A stretch of DNA of 64,000 nt from JBKECP01 sp047974765 (GCA_047974765.1 JBKECP010000020.1:1-64000); one strand, 5' to 3'. Shown: positions 42,876 through 52,766, numbered from the stretch's first letter. Numbers and translations: made by a program. Notes: generated from the sequence alone by a model not told the origin.

Positions 42876-44675
42876 GTGAGTAATCTCCAACACATCCGCA
42901 ATTTTTCCATCATCGCACATATAGATCATGGCAAATCAACGCTTGCTGACCGCTTTATTCAGCACTGCGGTGGTCTCAGTGATCGTGAGATGGCCGAACA
43001 GGTACTTGATTCGATGGATATCGAGCGGGAACGCGGGATTACCATCAAGGCCCAGAGCGTCACCCTGGACTACAAGGCCCGCGATGGTCAGACTTACCAG
43101 CTCAATTTCATTGATACCCCTGGCCATGTCGATTTTTCCTATGAGGTATCCCGTTCGCTGGCAGCCTGTGAAGGTGCTTTGCTGGTTGTTGATGCCGGTC
43201 AGGGTGTTGAGGCTCAATCTGTCGCCAACTGCTATACCGCTATTGAGCAGGGGCTGGAAGTATTGCCCATTCTCAACAAGATGGACCTGCCGCAGGCGGA
43301 TCCAGACAAGGTCAAGCTGGAAATTGAGGAAATTATCGGTATTGATGCCAGCGCTGCCTGTCCGGTCAGTGCCAAGACCGGTATGGGTATTGAAGATGCG
43401 CTGGAGTATCTGGTGGAGAATATCTCTCCACCCGAAGGTGATCGTGATGCACCGTTACAGGCTTTGATCATCGACAGCTGGTTTGACAACTACCTTGGTG
43501 TGGTCTCGCTGGTGCGGGTCAAGCAGGGTGTGTTACGCAAGCGTGACAAGTTCATTGTCAAGTCAACCGGTAAGAGTCATCAGGTTGATTCTATTGGTAT
43601 TTTTACCCCTAAACGAGTTGAAACCGGTATCTTGCAGGCGGGAGAGGTGGGCTTTGTCGTTGCCGGTATCAAGGATATTCAGGGGGCGCCGGTTGGCGAT
43701 ACCCTGGTCAGTGCCCAGCACAGTGACGCTCCGGCGCTACCTGGTTTTCAGAAGGTAAAGCCTCAGGTTTACGCGGGTATTTTTACGATTTCCTCTGATG
43801 ACTACGAAGATTTTCGGGATGCTCTGGCCAAACTGACTCTCAACGACGCGTCCCTGTTTTATGAGCCGGAAACCTCTGATGCGCTTGGTTTTGGCTTTCG
43901 CTGCGGTTTTCTTGGCATGCTGCATATGGAGATCATCCAGGAGCGGCTGGAGCGTGAATACGATCTCGACCTGATTACCACGGCACCGACAGTGATCTAC
44001 GAAATTGTCAGAAAGAGTGGTGAGGTAGTGCTGGTTGACAACCCCTCAGCATTGCCGGATGTCGGTGATATTGAAGAAATGCGCGAGCCTGTTGCCCGCT
44101 GTAATATCCTGGTGCCCCAGGACTACCTGGGCAATGTGATTACACTCTGCGTAGAGAAGCGGGGTGAGCAGGTTGATATGCAGTTCCTGGGTTCGCAGGT
44201 GTCACTGACCTACGATATACCGATGGCTGAAGTTGTATTGGACTTTTTTGACCGCTTGAAATCAGTCAGTCGTGGTTATGCATCACTCGATTACAGTTTT
44301 CAGCGTTTCGAGGCGGCGCCGTTATCGCGTCTGGATGTGTTAATCAACGCTGAACGGGTGGATGCACTGGCTGTGATCGTACATCGGGATCAGGTTCAGT
44401 ATCGCGGCCGGGCGCTGACTGAAAAAATGAAAGAATTGATTCCAAGACAGATGTTTGATGTGGCCATTCAGGCTGCCGTTGGCGGCAAGATTATTGCTCG
44501 TCAAACTGTTAAAGCCCTGCGTAAAAATGTGACAGCCAAGTGTTATGGCGGTGATGCGACCCGCAAACGAAAGCTGCTTGAAAAGCAAAAAGCAGGCAAG
44601 AAACGGATGAAACAGGTGGGCCGGGTGGAGATTCCCCAGTCGGCTTTTCTAGCAGTGTTAAAAGTGGATGGCTGA
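42876..44675 (+). CDS. lepA: Translation elongation factor 4 (LepA)
   Basis: 599-residue GTPase. G motifs: AHIDHGKSTLADR (G1), RGITIKAQ (G2), DTPGHVDF (G3), NKMDLPQA (G4) and SAKTG (G5). The C-terminal LepA-specific domain has KRKLLEKQKAGKKRMKQVG. LepA acts on stalled or mis-translocated ribosomes. The start is GTG at 42876 (GTG AGT AAT CTC), giving the family N-terminus SNLQHIRNFSIIAHIDHGK. It is followed 15 bases later by lepB. Confidence 0.98.
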   Translation: MSNLQHIRNFSIIAHIDHGKSTLADRFIQHCGGLSDREMAEQVLDSMDIERERGITIKAQSVTLDYKARDGQTYQLNFIDTPGHVDFSYEVSRSLAACEGALLVVDAGQGVEAQSVANCYTAIEQGLEVLPILNKMDLPQADPDKVKLEIEEIIGIDASAACPVSAKTGMGIEDALEYLVENISPPEGDRDAPLQALIIDSWFDNYLGVVSLVRVKQGVLRKRDKFIVKSTGKSHQVDSIGIFTPKRVETGILQAGEVGFVVAGIKDIQGAPVGDTLVSAQHSDAPALPGFQKVKPQVYAGIFTISSDDYEDFRDALAKLTLNDASLFYEPETSDALGFGFRCGFLGMLHMEIIQERLEREYDLDLITTAPTVIYEIVRKSGEVVLVDNPSALPDVGDIEEMREPVARCNILVPQDYLGNVITLCVEKRGEQVDMQFLGSQVSLTYDIPMAEVVLDFFDRLKSVSRGYASLDYSFQRFEAAPLSRLDVLINAERVDALAVIVHRDQVQYRGRALTEKMKELIPRQMFDVAIQAAVGGKIIARQTVKALRKNVTAKCYGGDATRKRKLLEKQKAGKKRMKQVGRVEIPQSAFLAVLKVDG

Positions 44676-44690
44676 CAAGGACATTCTCAG

Positions 44691-45530
44691 ATGTCGATAG
44701 ATTTTCCCCTTATTCTTACTATTCTGGTTTTTGGCAGTGGTATTATCTGGTTCATTGACAGCCTGCTGTTTGCGCCTGCGCGTCGGCGCGAAGCTGATGC
44801 GGTGGCAGCCAAATATCCACAACATGACAATCCCGACAGCCCCCAGGCACAGCAGTATGTGGCTGAACTGAAGAACAAGGTCAATGAGCCGCTCATTGTC
44901 GAGTATTCGCGTTCTTTTTTCCCGGTGTTGCTGGTGGTTTTTGTGCTGCGCTCATTTTTGGTTGAGCCTTTCCAGATTCCTTCATCGTCGATGGTACCCA
45001 CTTTGCAAATTGGCGATTATATTCTGGTTAACAAATACACTTACGGTATTCGCCTGCCAGTGCTGCGCACCAAAGTGTTCAGTATCAATGAGCCTGAACG
45101 TGGTGATGTAATGGTCTTTTTTCCACCTCACAAAAACGATACTTATTACATCAAGCGGGTAGTGGGTTTGCCGGGAGACACTGTGAGTTACCGCAACAAG
45201 CGTCTGTTTGTGAATGGAGAACCGCAAGCGTGGGAGCCGCTGGCAACGATGCCTGTCGAACGTGGCAGTTATGATGTGGCACTGGAAAAACTGGGTAAAG
45301 CCAATCATCTGACACAGGTGAATCCAATGCGGCCAGTAGAGAATTTTTCAGTGGTGGTTAAGCCTGGCCACTATTTTATGATGGGTGATAACCGCGATAA
45401 TTCCAGCGATAGCCGTGTTTGGGGTCAGGTTCCTGAGCATGATATTGTCGGCAAGGCGTTTGCCATCTGGATGCACTGGGATTCACTGTTCAGCATACCG
45501 AGCTTCAGCCGGGTGGGTTCCATCGAATAG
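44691..45530 (+). CDS. lepB: Signal peptidase I (LepB)
   Basis: 279-residue membrane protease that cuts signal peptides. Two N-terminal transmembrane segments (LILTILVFGSGIIWFIDSLL and SFFPVLLVVFVLRSFLVEP) are followed by the catalytic Ser in PSSSMVPTL near residue 100 and Lys in YYIKRVVGLPGD near 154. MMGDNRDNSSDSRVWG is the conserved box E. It lies immediately after lepA, the usual gammaproteobacterial order. Confidence 0.97.
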   Translation: MSIDFPLILTILVFGSGIIWFIDSLLFAPARRREADAVAAKYPQHDNPDSPQAQQYVAELKNKVNEPLIVEYSRSFFPVLLVVFVLRSFLVEPFQIPSSSMVPTLQIGDYILVNKYTYGIRLPVLRTKVFSINEPERGDVMVFFPPHKNDTYYIKRVVGLPGDTVSYRNKRLFVNGEPQAWEPLATMPVERGSYDVALEKLGKANHLTQVNPMRPVENFSVVVKPGHYFMMGDNRDNSSDSRVWGQVPEHDIVGKAFAIWMHWDSLFSIPSFSRVGSIE

Positions 45531-45591
45531 TCGTTGTTAATAATGTCAAAACCTATATATACGCTCTCAATGGGATAAAAGGGGATTAAGA

Positions 45592-45978
45592 ATGAAACTT
45601 CGTTATCATCAATCAGGATTGTCGGCGATTGCGATTCTTTGTATCGCGGCAATGGTTGGTTTTTTTGCTCTATGTATTATTAAAATGGGGCCGAGTTATA
45701 TGGAGTACATGGCTGTCAAGAATATTATGTCGCGTATTGCTGCTGAGGCTGATGCCAATAGTGAAAGCAATGCCAGTATCCGGCGCAGTATCGAGACGCA
45801 GTTGCATACCAATCAAATCTACACCTTCAAATCTGCTGATGTGGAGGTGTACCGCAAGGATGGTAAAACCTACATTGACTCCAACTATGAAGTAAGAATA
45901 CCCATTTTTTGGCGTGTCGATGCTGTTATGAAATACGATGGGCTGGTTTTTGAAGCGGGTAAACCTGATCCTGTTTGA
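45592..45978 (+). CDS. DUF4845 family membrane protein
   Basis: 128 residues with an N-terminal helix (SAIAILCIAAMVGFFALCII) and a short periplasmic domain. DUF4845 proteins lie between lepB and rnc in many gammaproteobacteria and have no established function. The ribosome-binding site GGGGATTAAG precedes the ATG. The following rnc start is 12 bases after the stop. Confidence 0.85.
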   Translation: MKLRYHQSGLSAIAILCIAAMVGFFALCIIKMGPSYMEYMAVKNIMSRIAAEADANSESNASIRRSIETQLHTNQIYTFKSADVEVYRKDGKTYIDSNYEVRIPIFWRVDAVMKYDGLVFEAGKPDPV

Positions 45979-45989
45979 CAGAGTTCACC

Positions 45990-46667
45990 ATGAATAAACT
46001 CGACCGTCTTGAGCAGCGTTTGGGCTATTCATTTGCAGACAAAAGTCTGCTCCAGCTGGCACTGACACACCGCAGTGTTGGCAGTAGTAATAATGAGCGG
46101 CTTGAGTTTCTCGGTGATTCCATTGTCAATCATGTCATTGCCGAGGCAATTTATCATCGTTTTCCCGATGTGCGTGAAGGTGATATGAGCCGTATGCGGG
46201 CTTCTTTGGTCAAGGGTGATACCTTGGCCCGAATTGCCCGTGAGCTGGAGTTGGGGGATTATCTCTTGCTGGGTTCGGGCGAGCGTAAAAGTGGGGGACA
46301 TCGCCGCAATTCGATTCTGGCAGATACCTTTGAAGCTCTTGCTGGCGCCATCTTGCTGGACAGTAACTATAATTGCTGTAAAAGCCGCTTGTTGGTCTGG
46401 TTTGATGCACGCCTGGATACACTGGCCTCTGGTGGCAACCAGAAAGATGCCAAGACCCGTCTACAGGAATATCTGCAAGGGCAGGGTATTGCCAGGCCGA
46501 ATTATGAATTACTGGCAGTAGAGGGTGAGGATCATGCGCAGCATTTTGAAGTGAGTTGCCACATTGGCAAACCCCGGCTGTCTGCCCGTGGCAGTGGTGC
46601 CAGCCGCCGCAAGGCTGAACAGGCGGCAGCAAAAGCGGTTTTGGAGGCGTTGACCGGTCATGGTTGA
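45990..46667 (+). CDS. rnc: Ribonuclease III
   Basis: 225-residue double-strand-specific endoribonuclease that processes rRNA and mRNA precursors. The catalytic signature is NERLEFLGDSIV near residue 36, with the second acidic site in ADTFEALAGAILLD. The C-terminal double-stranded RNA-binding domain carries GSGASRRKAEQAAAKAVLEAL. ATG 45990 gives the family N-terminus; a TTG at 45975 is in frame but overlaps the upstream gene. It overlaps era by eight bases. Confidence 0.97.
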   Translation: MNKLDRLEQRLGYSFADKSLLQLALTHRSVGSSNNERLEFLGDSIVNHVIAEAIYHRFPDVREGDMSRMRASLVKGDTLARIARELELGDYLLLGSGERKSGGHRRNSILADTFEALAGAILLDSNYNCCKSRLLVWFDARLDTLASGGNQKDAKTRLQEYLQGQGIARPNYELLAVEGEDHAQHFEVSCHIGKPRLSARGSGASRRKAEQAAAKAVLEALTGHG

Positions 46668-47577
46668 ACAGCCTGAACTGGAAATACAGGGTCGCTGCGG
46701 TTATGTCGCTATCGTTGGTCGGCCGAATGTGGGCAAGTCGACTCTGCTTAACTACCTGATTGGCCAGAAAATCAGTATTACTTCCCGTAAGCCCCAGACC
46801 ACCCGGCATCAGGTGCTGGGCATCAAGACTGAAGGGGCTAATCAGATTATCTACGTGGATACGCCCGGTTTGCACGCAGCCCAGCCAAAGGCCATCAACC
46901 GCTTGATGAACCGGGCAGCCAGTTCAGCGATCAGGGATGTCGACGTTGTTATTTTCGTTATTGATCGCACTGCCTGGACAGAAGAAGACGAGATGGTTCT
47001 GCAACAGGTGCGTCTGTCTGCTTTGCCAGTGATTGTGGCGGTTAATAAGGTGGATATTCTGGAGGATAAGCAGAGTCTGTTGCCTAATTTACAGGCGCTG
47101 TCAGACAGAGGTGAATTTGCTGCCATCATACCCCTGTCTGCCTTGCGTCGGCACAACCTCGAAGCCCTGGAGGCAGAAATTCTTAAATTGCTGCCGCCAA
47201 CTGATGTGCTCTTTTTCCCGGAAGAGCAGATTACTGATCGCAGCCAGCGTTTTTTGGCAGCGGAAATTGTGCGTGAAAAAATCATGCGCCAACTGGGTGA
47301 AGAATTACCTTATGCGGTTACAGTAGAAATTGAAGAATTTGCTGAAGATGAGGGTATTACACATATTTCCGCCTTGATTCTGGTGGAGCGTAAAGGTCAG
47401 AAAAAAATACTGATTGGGGAGGGAGGCTCACGCTTGCGTCGTATTGGTACTGAAGCGCGTCACGATATGGAAACCCTGTTTGACAGCAAGGTAATGCTGC
47501 GGTTGTGGGTCAAAGTCAAATCTGGCTGGTCGGATGATGAGCGGGCTTTGCGCAGCCTCGGTTACGATGAACATTAA
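46660..47577 (+). CDS. era: GTPase Era
   Basis: 305-residue ribosome-assembly GTPase. G motifs: GRPNVGKSTLLN, TTRHQVLG, DTPGLH, NKVDI and SALR. The C-terminal KH domain has GEGGSRLRRIGTEARHDME, which binds the 3' end of 16S rRNA. Its start overlaps rnc. It ends 31 bases before recO. Confidence 0.98.
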   Translation: MVEQPELEIQGRCGYVAIVGRPNVGKSTLLNYLIGQKISITSRKPQTTRHQVLGIKTEGANQIIYVDTPGLHAAQPKAINRLMNRAASSAIRDVDVVIFVIDRTAWTEEDEMVLQQVRLSALPVIVAVNKVDILEDKQSLLPNLQALSDRGEFAAIIPLSALRRHNLEALEAEILKLLPPTDVLFFPEEQITDRSQRFLAAEIVREKIMRQLGEELPYAVTVEIEEFAEDEGITHISALILVERKGQKKILIGEGGSRLRRIGTEARHDMETLFDSKVMLRLWVKVKSGWSDDERALRSLGYDEH

Positions 47578-47608
47578 CGGTGTTTACACCGGCTAAGAGC
47601 CTGTTTGT

Positions 47609-48343
47609 GTGCGTGTAACACTGCAACCTGCCTACCTTCTGCACTCACGTCCTTACCGTGACAGCAGCTATCTGCTGGAAGTACTGACAGCGCAATATGG
47701 TCGTATCAGCCTGGTTGCCAGGGCGGTTTATCGTAAAGCCCCTGGTGGCAATTTGCGATCATTGTTGCAGCCTTTTCGGCCTTTGCTCGTTAGTTTTAGT
47801 GGTAAATCCGAGCTGATGACATTGAACAGTGTGGAATCTGTCCCCGGTGCGCTGACGTTGACAGGAGAGCGTCTGTTCAGCGGACTCTATGTCAATGAAT
47901 TGCTGTTGCGCCTGCTGTATCGGCAGGATACCCATCCCGCCCTGTTTGTCAGCTATGGTGAAACACTCAAAGCTCTGGCTGGATCAGCACAGGTTGATAT
48001 GGTATTGCGTCGCTTTGAATCACAGCTACTAACAGAGCTTGGTTACGCTTTTGATCTGCATCACGATGCCTATTCCCGGCGGAAGCTTCGAAAGGAAGGC
48101 TGCTATCGTTATTTTGAAGGAAGCGGCCTGGTCGAGGTCGGCCATCATGATCCAGGTACGGGCTATCTCTATGCGGGCTGTGATCTGCTGGCCTGTGCTG
48201 AAGGCAATTTTGAAGCAGCACCGTTGACAGCTAAACGGTTGCTGCGACAGATGCTGGCAGAGCATCTGGGAGACAGGCCTTTACATACCCGTGAACTATT
48301 TTTGCAGTATCGCAACAAATCTTCAGTAGAGGAGAATATGTGA
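47609..48343 (+). CDS. recO: DNA repair protein RecO
   Basis: 244-residue recombination mediator that helps load RecA onto single-strand DNA coated with SSB. The N-terminal OB-fold has AYLLHSRPYRDSSYLLEVLT and GRISLVARAVYRKAPGGN; the C-terminal helical domain has FESQLLTELGYAFDL. The usual zinc-binding Cys residues of RecO are not apparent, as in many gammaproteobacteria. GTG start. Its end overlaps the acpS start by four bases. pdxJ, which follows recO in many relatives, is absent here. Confidence 0.93.
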   Translation: MRVTLQPAYLLHSRPYRDSSYLLEVLTAQYGRISLVARAVYRKAPGGNLRSLLQPFRPLLVSFSGKSELMTLNSVESVPGALTLTGERLFSGLYVNELLLRLLYRQDTHPALFVSYGETLKALAGSAQVDMVLRRFESQLLTELGYAFDLHHDAYSRRKLRKEGCYRYFEGSGLVEVGHHDPGTGYLYAGCDLLACAEGNFEAAPLTAKRLLRQMLAEHLGDRPLHTRELFLQYRNKSSVEENM

Positions 48344-48711
48344 TCGCTATCGGCACTGACATTCTTGAAATTTCCCGCCTGGAAGCCGTTGTTGAGCGCG
48401 TGGGGAATCGTTTTGTTGAGCGTATTCTGACACCGGCTGAGCGGGAGGAGTTTAAAAAAAGCAAACTGCCACTGCGATTGCTGGCCAAGCGCTTTGCCGC
48501 CAAAGAAGCTATTGCCAAGGCCTTGGGTACGGGGATTGGTCGCGGTGTCAGCTGGCAGGATATGCAGGTGCTGCACGATATGAAGGGGGCACCGGAGGTG
48601 AAACTCAATGGCGGTGCTCTGGCAACGGCGAGGCAGTGCGGTGGTCAGCATGTATTACTGAGTCTGGCTGATGAACGCGACTATGTGGTCGCTTTTGCCG
48701 TACTGGTTTGA
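48340..48711 (+). CDS. acpS: Holo-[acyl-carrier-protein] synthase
   Basis: 123-residue phosphopantetheinyl transferase that activates acyl carrier protein. Motifs: IAIGTDILEISRLE near the N-terminus (metal-binding Asp), FAAKEAIAKALGTGIG near residue 53 (catalytic Glu/Lys) and HVLLSLADERDYVVAFAVL. The start is GTG in the sequence AGGAGAATATGTGA, overlapping the recO stop; the ribosome-binding site is AGGAG. Confidence 0.97.
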   Translation: MIAIGTDILEISRLEAVVERVGNRFVERILTPAEREEFKKSKLPLRLLAKRFAAKEAIAKALGTGIGRGVSWQDMQVLHDMKGAPEVKLNGGALATARQCGGQHVLLSLADERDYVVAFAVLV

Positions 48712-48800
48712 GCTTATTACAGTTATCCGGGACTGCCACCTCTGGTTAAAGCCGATATAATTACCCTGATTAGCGCAACAATTATTTTATAGTTATTCCT

Positions 48801-49700
48801 ATGGTTCGATATCCCACGATTGAAAGCAGTATTGGCGAGACACCGCTGGTTCGTTTGCAACGCTTGCCTGGTGAAACCAGCAACCAGGTACTGGTCAAAC
48901 TTGAGGGCAATAATCCTGCGGGCTCGGTAAAAGACAGACCGGCTCTCAATATGATTGCCCAGGCAGAATTGCGTGGTGATATTCGGCCGGGTGATACCCT
49001 GATTGAAGCCACCAGTGGCAATACGGGAATTGCTCTGGCGATGGCGGCAGCCATGCGTGGTTATCGCATGATCCTGATTATGCCCAGTCACATGAGTAAT
49101 GAGCGCAAACAGGCCATGTCAGCCTATGGTGCTGAACTGGTGGAAGTCAGCCAGGAAGCGGGTATGGAAGGTGCCCGGGATCTGGCCTGTAAAATGCAGG
49201 CGGCGGGACAGGGTTTTGTCCTTGATCAGTTTACCAATCCGGATAATCCGGGCGCCCATTATCGCAGCACTGGTCCTGAAATATGGCACCAGACTGAAGG
49301 CCGCATCACACACTTTGTCAGTTCCATGGGTACTACTGGAACAATCATGGGCTGCGCCGCCTATTTTAGAGAGGTAAATCCTGCTGTGCAGGTGGTTGGC
49401 TTGCAACCGGCGGAGGGCGCTGCCATCCCCGGTATCCGTCGCTGGTCTGAAGCTTATATACCGGCTTTTTACAAACCTTCACTGGTTGATCAGGTTATCA
49501 ATATTTCCCAGTCGGAGTCGGAGCAGACCATGTGTGCGCTGGCTGAAAAAGAAGGTATTTTTTGTGGTGTATCCTCGGGCGGTGCTGTGTCGGCAGCACT
49601 GAACCTGTCTGCTGAACTGTGTGATGCTGTCATCGTTGCCATTATCTGTGATCGAGGTGATCGCTATCTTTCCACCGGTGTATTTGGAGGCAAGAGCTGA
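48801..49700 (+). CDS. cysM: Cysteine synthase B (CysM)
   Basis: 299-residue PLP enzyme that makes cysteine from O-acetylserine and sulfide or thiosulfate. The PLP lysine is in NPAGSVKDRPALNMI near residue 41, the phosphate loop in EATSGNTGIALA near 70, and the substrate region SSMGTTGTIMG. The C-terminal SSGGAVSAAL binds PLP. The CysM-type (not CysK) N-terminus YPTIESSIGETPLVRLQRL is clear. It is seven bases ahead of relA. Confidence 0.95.
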   Translation: MVRYPTIESSIGETPLVRLQRLPGETSNQVLVKLEGNNPAGSVKDRPALNMIAQAELRGDIRPGDTLIEATSGNTGIALAMAAAMRGYRMILIMPSHMSNERKQAMSAYGAELVEVSQEAGMEGARDLACKMQAAGQGFVLDQFTNPDNPGAHYRSTGPEIWHQTEGRITHFVSSMGTTGTIMGCAAYFREVNPAVQVVGLQPAEGAAIPGIRRWSEAYIPAFYKPSLVDQVINISQSESEQTMCALAEKEGIFCGVSSGGAVSAALNLSAELCDAVIVAIICDRGDRYLSTGVFGGKS

Positions 49701-49706
49701 ACTCTC

Positions 49707-51941
49707 ATGGTGCGTGTCAGGGAGCAATCCCATTTACTGGAAAGTGGCGCTGTTGATCCGGAACGCTGGCTTGACCAACTACCTCTTGAACTCGATGAAA
49801 AAGAGCGTGAACGCCTGCGACAGGCATTGGCGCTGGCACACAAAGCTGCTGACAGTGAGGGGCAGGATACGCAGGATTGGTCCTGTGTATCTGAACCTTT
49901 TATCTCAGGGATTGAAATCGCACAAATTCTTGCCGAGCTGCATGTAGGTTGTGATGGTCTGATTGCCGGACTGCTTTATCGGGTGGTGCGTGAAGAGCGA
50001 TTGGCACTGACAGAAGTGCAGGCGCACAGTGGTAAGGTGGTTGCGCATTTGCTTGAGGGTGTCTTGCGCATGGCTATTATTGGCGATCTGCAAAAATCCT
50101 CCGAGCGTCCAGTGCTGGGCCAGGCTCAGGGGCAGAAAGACAATATCCGCAAAATGCTGATATCAATGGTTGATGATGTAAGGGTTGCACTGATCAAACT
50201 GGCCGAACGCACTTGTGCCATTCGTGCAGTTAAAAATGATCTGCAACGTCGGCAGGCGATTGCCCGTGAAATTTTTGATGTCTATGCGCCATTGGCTCAC
50301 CGGCTTGGTATCGGCCATTTGAAATGGGAGCTGGAAGACCTGTCTTTTCGCTATACACACCCGGATGCTTACCGCAAAATTGCCAGTTTACTCGATGGCA
50401 GGCGTCTGGAACGCGATCGTTTTATTGCCCGGGTCAGTGATGAATTGACGCGAGTGCTGTCCAGTGCCGGGCTCACTTTTGAATTGAGCGGGCGTGCCAA
50501 GCATATCTACAGCATCTGGCGAAAGATGCAGCGTAAAGGTATCGGTTTTTCACAGGTTTACGATATTCGTGCTGTGCGCATTCTGGTGCCTGAAATTAAG
50601 GATTGCTATGCCACGCTGGGTCTGGTGCACGGGCTGTGGCGCAATGTTCCCAACGAGTTTGATGACTATATTGCCAACGCCAAGGAAAATGGTTACCGCT
50701 CTTTACATACAGCGGTTATTGGTCCCGAAGGTAAAATTCTGGAGATTCAGATCCGCACTCGGCAAATGCACGAAGAAGCCGAGTTGGGTGTTTGTGCGCA
50801 CTGGCGTTACAAAGGTTCCGATCCGGCCAGCCGTCGAGCCAGTAATACTTATGAGGATAAAATCGCCTGGTTGCGTCAGGTGCTGGATTGGCACGAAGAA
50901 ACCGGAAATGGTGAGGTTTTTTCCGAGCAGGTCAGTTTTGATGGCAGCCAGGACCGGGTTTATGTTTTTACCCCACATGGTGATGTGGTCAATCTGGTAC
51001 AGGGGGCGACACCATTGGACTTTGCCTATCATGTACATACAGAGGTAGGTCATCGTTGCCGTGGTGCAAAGGTCAATGGTTCTATTGTGCCTTTGACTTA
51101 CCCGCTAAAAACGGGTGAACAGGTGGAAATTTTAACCAGTAAACAAGGTGTGCCCAAGCGAGACTGGTTACAGCCTGGTTTGGGCTATCTGCGAACCTCA
51201 CGGGCCCGGGCAAAGGCACATCACTGGTTTAAAACCCAGGCCCGTGAGGACAATATTGATGCTGGCCGACATCTGCTGGAGAGGGAATTCAGGCGTCTTG
51301 CCCTGACCAGCATTGACTATAAACGCATAGCTACAAAGGTACAGTTGTCTACTGTTGAGGATATGTATGCCGCTGTTGGTGCCGGTGATTTGTCTGCTGC
51401 CCAGGTGCTGAATGCTGCTCAAAACCTGATTATTAAGCCGCAGGTGCCGGAGCCGGTTTTTTCTGCCGCTAGTACTGCGGATAATGGTGCTGGTCAGATC
51501 AGTGTGGAAGGTGTGGGCAATTTGCTGACACATATGGCACGTTGCTGTAGACCGCTGCCGGGGGATCGCATTGAAGGATTTATCACCCAGGGGCGTGGCG
51601 TCAGTATTCACCGCGCTGATTGTGGTCGTTTAATCCAGTTACAGGAGGCGACGCCGGAACGTATCATTCAGGTTGACTGGGGACAATCGAAAGAGAGTCG
51701 TTACGAAGTTGATCTGGCTATTGAGGCTTATGATCGCCAGGGATTGTTGCGCGACATTACCAGCCTGTTTGCCAATGCCCGCATCAATGTCCTGTCGATC
51801 AACACGCAGACAGATAAATCAGAACATACGGCAACGATGCGGGTGCGCATTGAAATACCAACCCTGGGTGCGCTTTCACGTTTACTTGAGCGTATCAACC
51901 GTTTAAACAATGTAATTTCTGCCCGCCGTCTATCTGAATAA
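49707..51941 (+). CDS. relA: (p)ppGpp synthetase RelA
   Basis: 744-residue stringent-response enzyme. The N-terminal HD-like hydrolase domain has lost its key His-Asp pair (LIAGLLYRVVREE), as in RelA proper. The synthetase domain follows: GRAKHIYSIWRKMQRKGIGF, YDIRAVRILV, KENGYRSLHTAVIG and LEIQIRTRQMHEEAELGVCAHW. Next are the TGS domain (VYVFTPHGDVVNLVQGATPLDFAY), a zinc-finger-like stretch with MARCCRPLPGD and a C-terminal ACT domain (DRQGLLRDITSLFANARINV). It binds uncharged tRNA on ribosomes. It lies in the cysM-relA-mazG order of Pseudomonadales, without the rumA (rlmD) gene that often sits between cysM and relA. Confidence 0.97.
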   Translation: MVRVREQSHLLESGAVDPERWLDQLPLELDEKERERLRQALALAHKAADSEGQDTQDWSCVSEPFISGIEIAQILAELHVGCDGLIAGLLYRVVREERLALTEVQAHSGKVVAHLLEGVLRMAIIGDLQKSSERPVLGQAQGQKDNIRKMLISMVDDVRVALIKLAERTCAIRAVKNDLQRRQAIAREIFDVYAPLAHRLGIGHLKWELEDLSFRYTHPDAYRKIASLLDGRRLERDRFIARVSDELTRVLSSAGLTFELSGRAKHIYSIWRKMQRKGIGFSQVYDIRAVRILVPEIKDCYATLGLVHGLWRNVPNEFDDYIANAKENGYRSLHTAVIGPEGKILEIQIRTRQMHEEAELGVCAHWRYKGSDPASRRASNTYEDKIAWLRQVLDWHEETGNGEVFSEQVSFDGSQDRVYVFTPHGDVVNLVQGATPLDFAYHVHTEVGHRCRGAKVNGSIVPLTYPLKTGEQVEILTSKQGVPKRDWLQPGLGYLRTSRARAKAHHWFKTQAREDNIDAGRHLLEREFRRLALTSIDYKRIATKVQLSTVEDMYAAVGAGDLSAAQVLNAAQNLIIKPQVPEPVFSAASTADNGAGQISVEGVGNLLTHMARCCRPLPGDRIEGFITQGRGVSIHRADCGRLIQLQEATPERIIQVDWGQSKESRYEVDLAIEAYDRQGLLRDITSLFANARINVLSINTQTDKSEHTATMRVRIEIPTLGALSRLLERINRLNNVISARRLSE

Positions 51942-51953
51942 ACAGGAGAACTC

Positions 51954-52766
51954 ATGGCTGAGCCAGATTACGACATATGTGATTTACTGCGGGTAATGGA
52001 GCGCCTGCGTGATCCGCAGCGGGGTTGCCCCTGGGATCTGAAACAGAATTTTCGCAGTATTGTGCCCTCAACACTGGAAGAGTGTTATGAGCTGGCTGAT
52101 GCCATTGAGCAAGGTGATTACCCCCATCTGGCTGAAGAACTGGGAGATGTATTGTTTCAGGTGATTTTTTATGCTCAGTTGGGTGCAGAGCAGCACCTGT
52201 TTGATTTTTCTGATGTGGTTAATGGTTTGGTTGGTAAATTGTTGCGGCGTCATCCTCATGTATTTGCCAATACCGAGATAGAAGGTGTTGTTAACGCCGA
52301 TATTGCGGCTGAGGAAGTCAATAAGCAATGGGAGTCGATCAAGCAAACAGAACGGGTAGCCCGTGCCGAACACGGCCTTCTGGCTGATATACCAAAAGCA
52401 CTACCTGCACTGCCGAGAGCACAGAAATTGCAAAACCGTGCCGCGCGCGTAAATTTTGACTGGCCTGAAACATCGGATGTACTGACCAGACTGGATGAAG
52501 AACTGGTTGAATTGCGTTTGGCCATGGCAGCTGATGATCCCCTGCAGATCGAAGACGAACTGGGTGATGTGCTGTTTATCTGTGTTAACCTGGCCCGCCA
52601 TCTCAAAGTTGACGCTGAAACGGCTTTGCGCCGTGCATCGAGCAAATTTGAAACACGTTTTGGCATCATGGAAAAAATGGCTGCCAGTGAAGGAACGGGA
52701 CTGGCTGCACTATCTGGCGAGGCGTTGGAACAGCTCTGGCAAAAGGCCAAGAAGAATGGTGGATAA
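51954..52766 (+). CDS. mazG: Nucleoside triphosphate pyrophosphohydrolase MazG
   Basis: 270-residue house-cleaning pyrophosphatase with two tandem MazG repeats. Repeat one has RDPQRGCPWDLKQNFRSI, EECYELADAIE and EELGDVLFQVIFYAQL; repeat two has LDEELVELRLAMA and EDELGDVLFICVNLARHL. It hydrolyses NTPs and dampens the stringent response. It lies 12 bases after relA with AGGAG ahead of the ATG, consistent with co-transcription. Confidence 0.96.
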   Translation: MAEPDYDICDLLRVMERLRDPQRGCPWDLKQNFRSIVPSTLEECYELADAIEQGDYPHLAEELGDVLFQVIFYAQLGAEQHLFDFSDVVNGLVGKLLRRHPHVFANTEIEGVVNADIAAEEVNKQWESIKQTERVARAEHGLLADIPKALPALPRAQKLQNRAARVNFDWPETSDVLTRLDEELVELRLAMAADDPLQIEDELGDVLFICVNLARHLKVDAETALRRASSKFETRFGIMEKMAASEGTGLAALSGEALEQLWQKAKKNGG

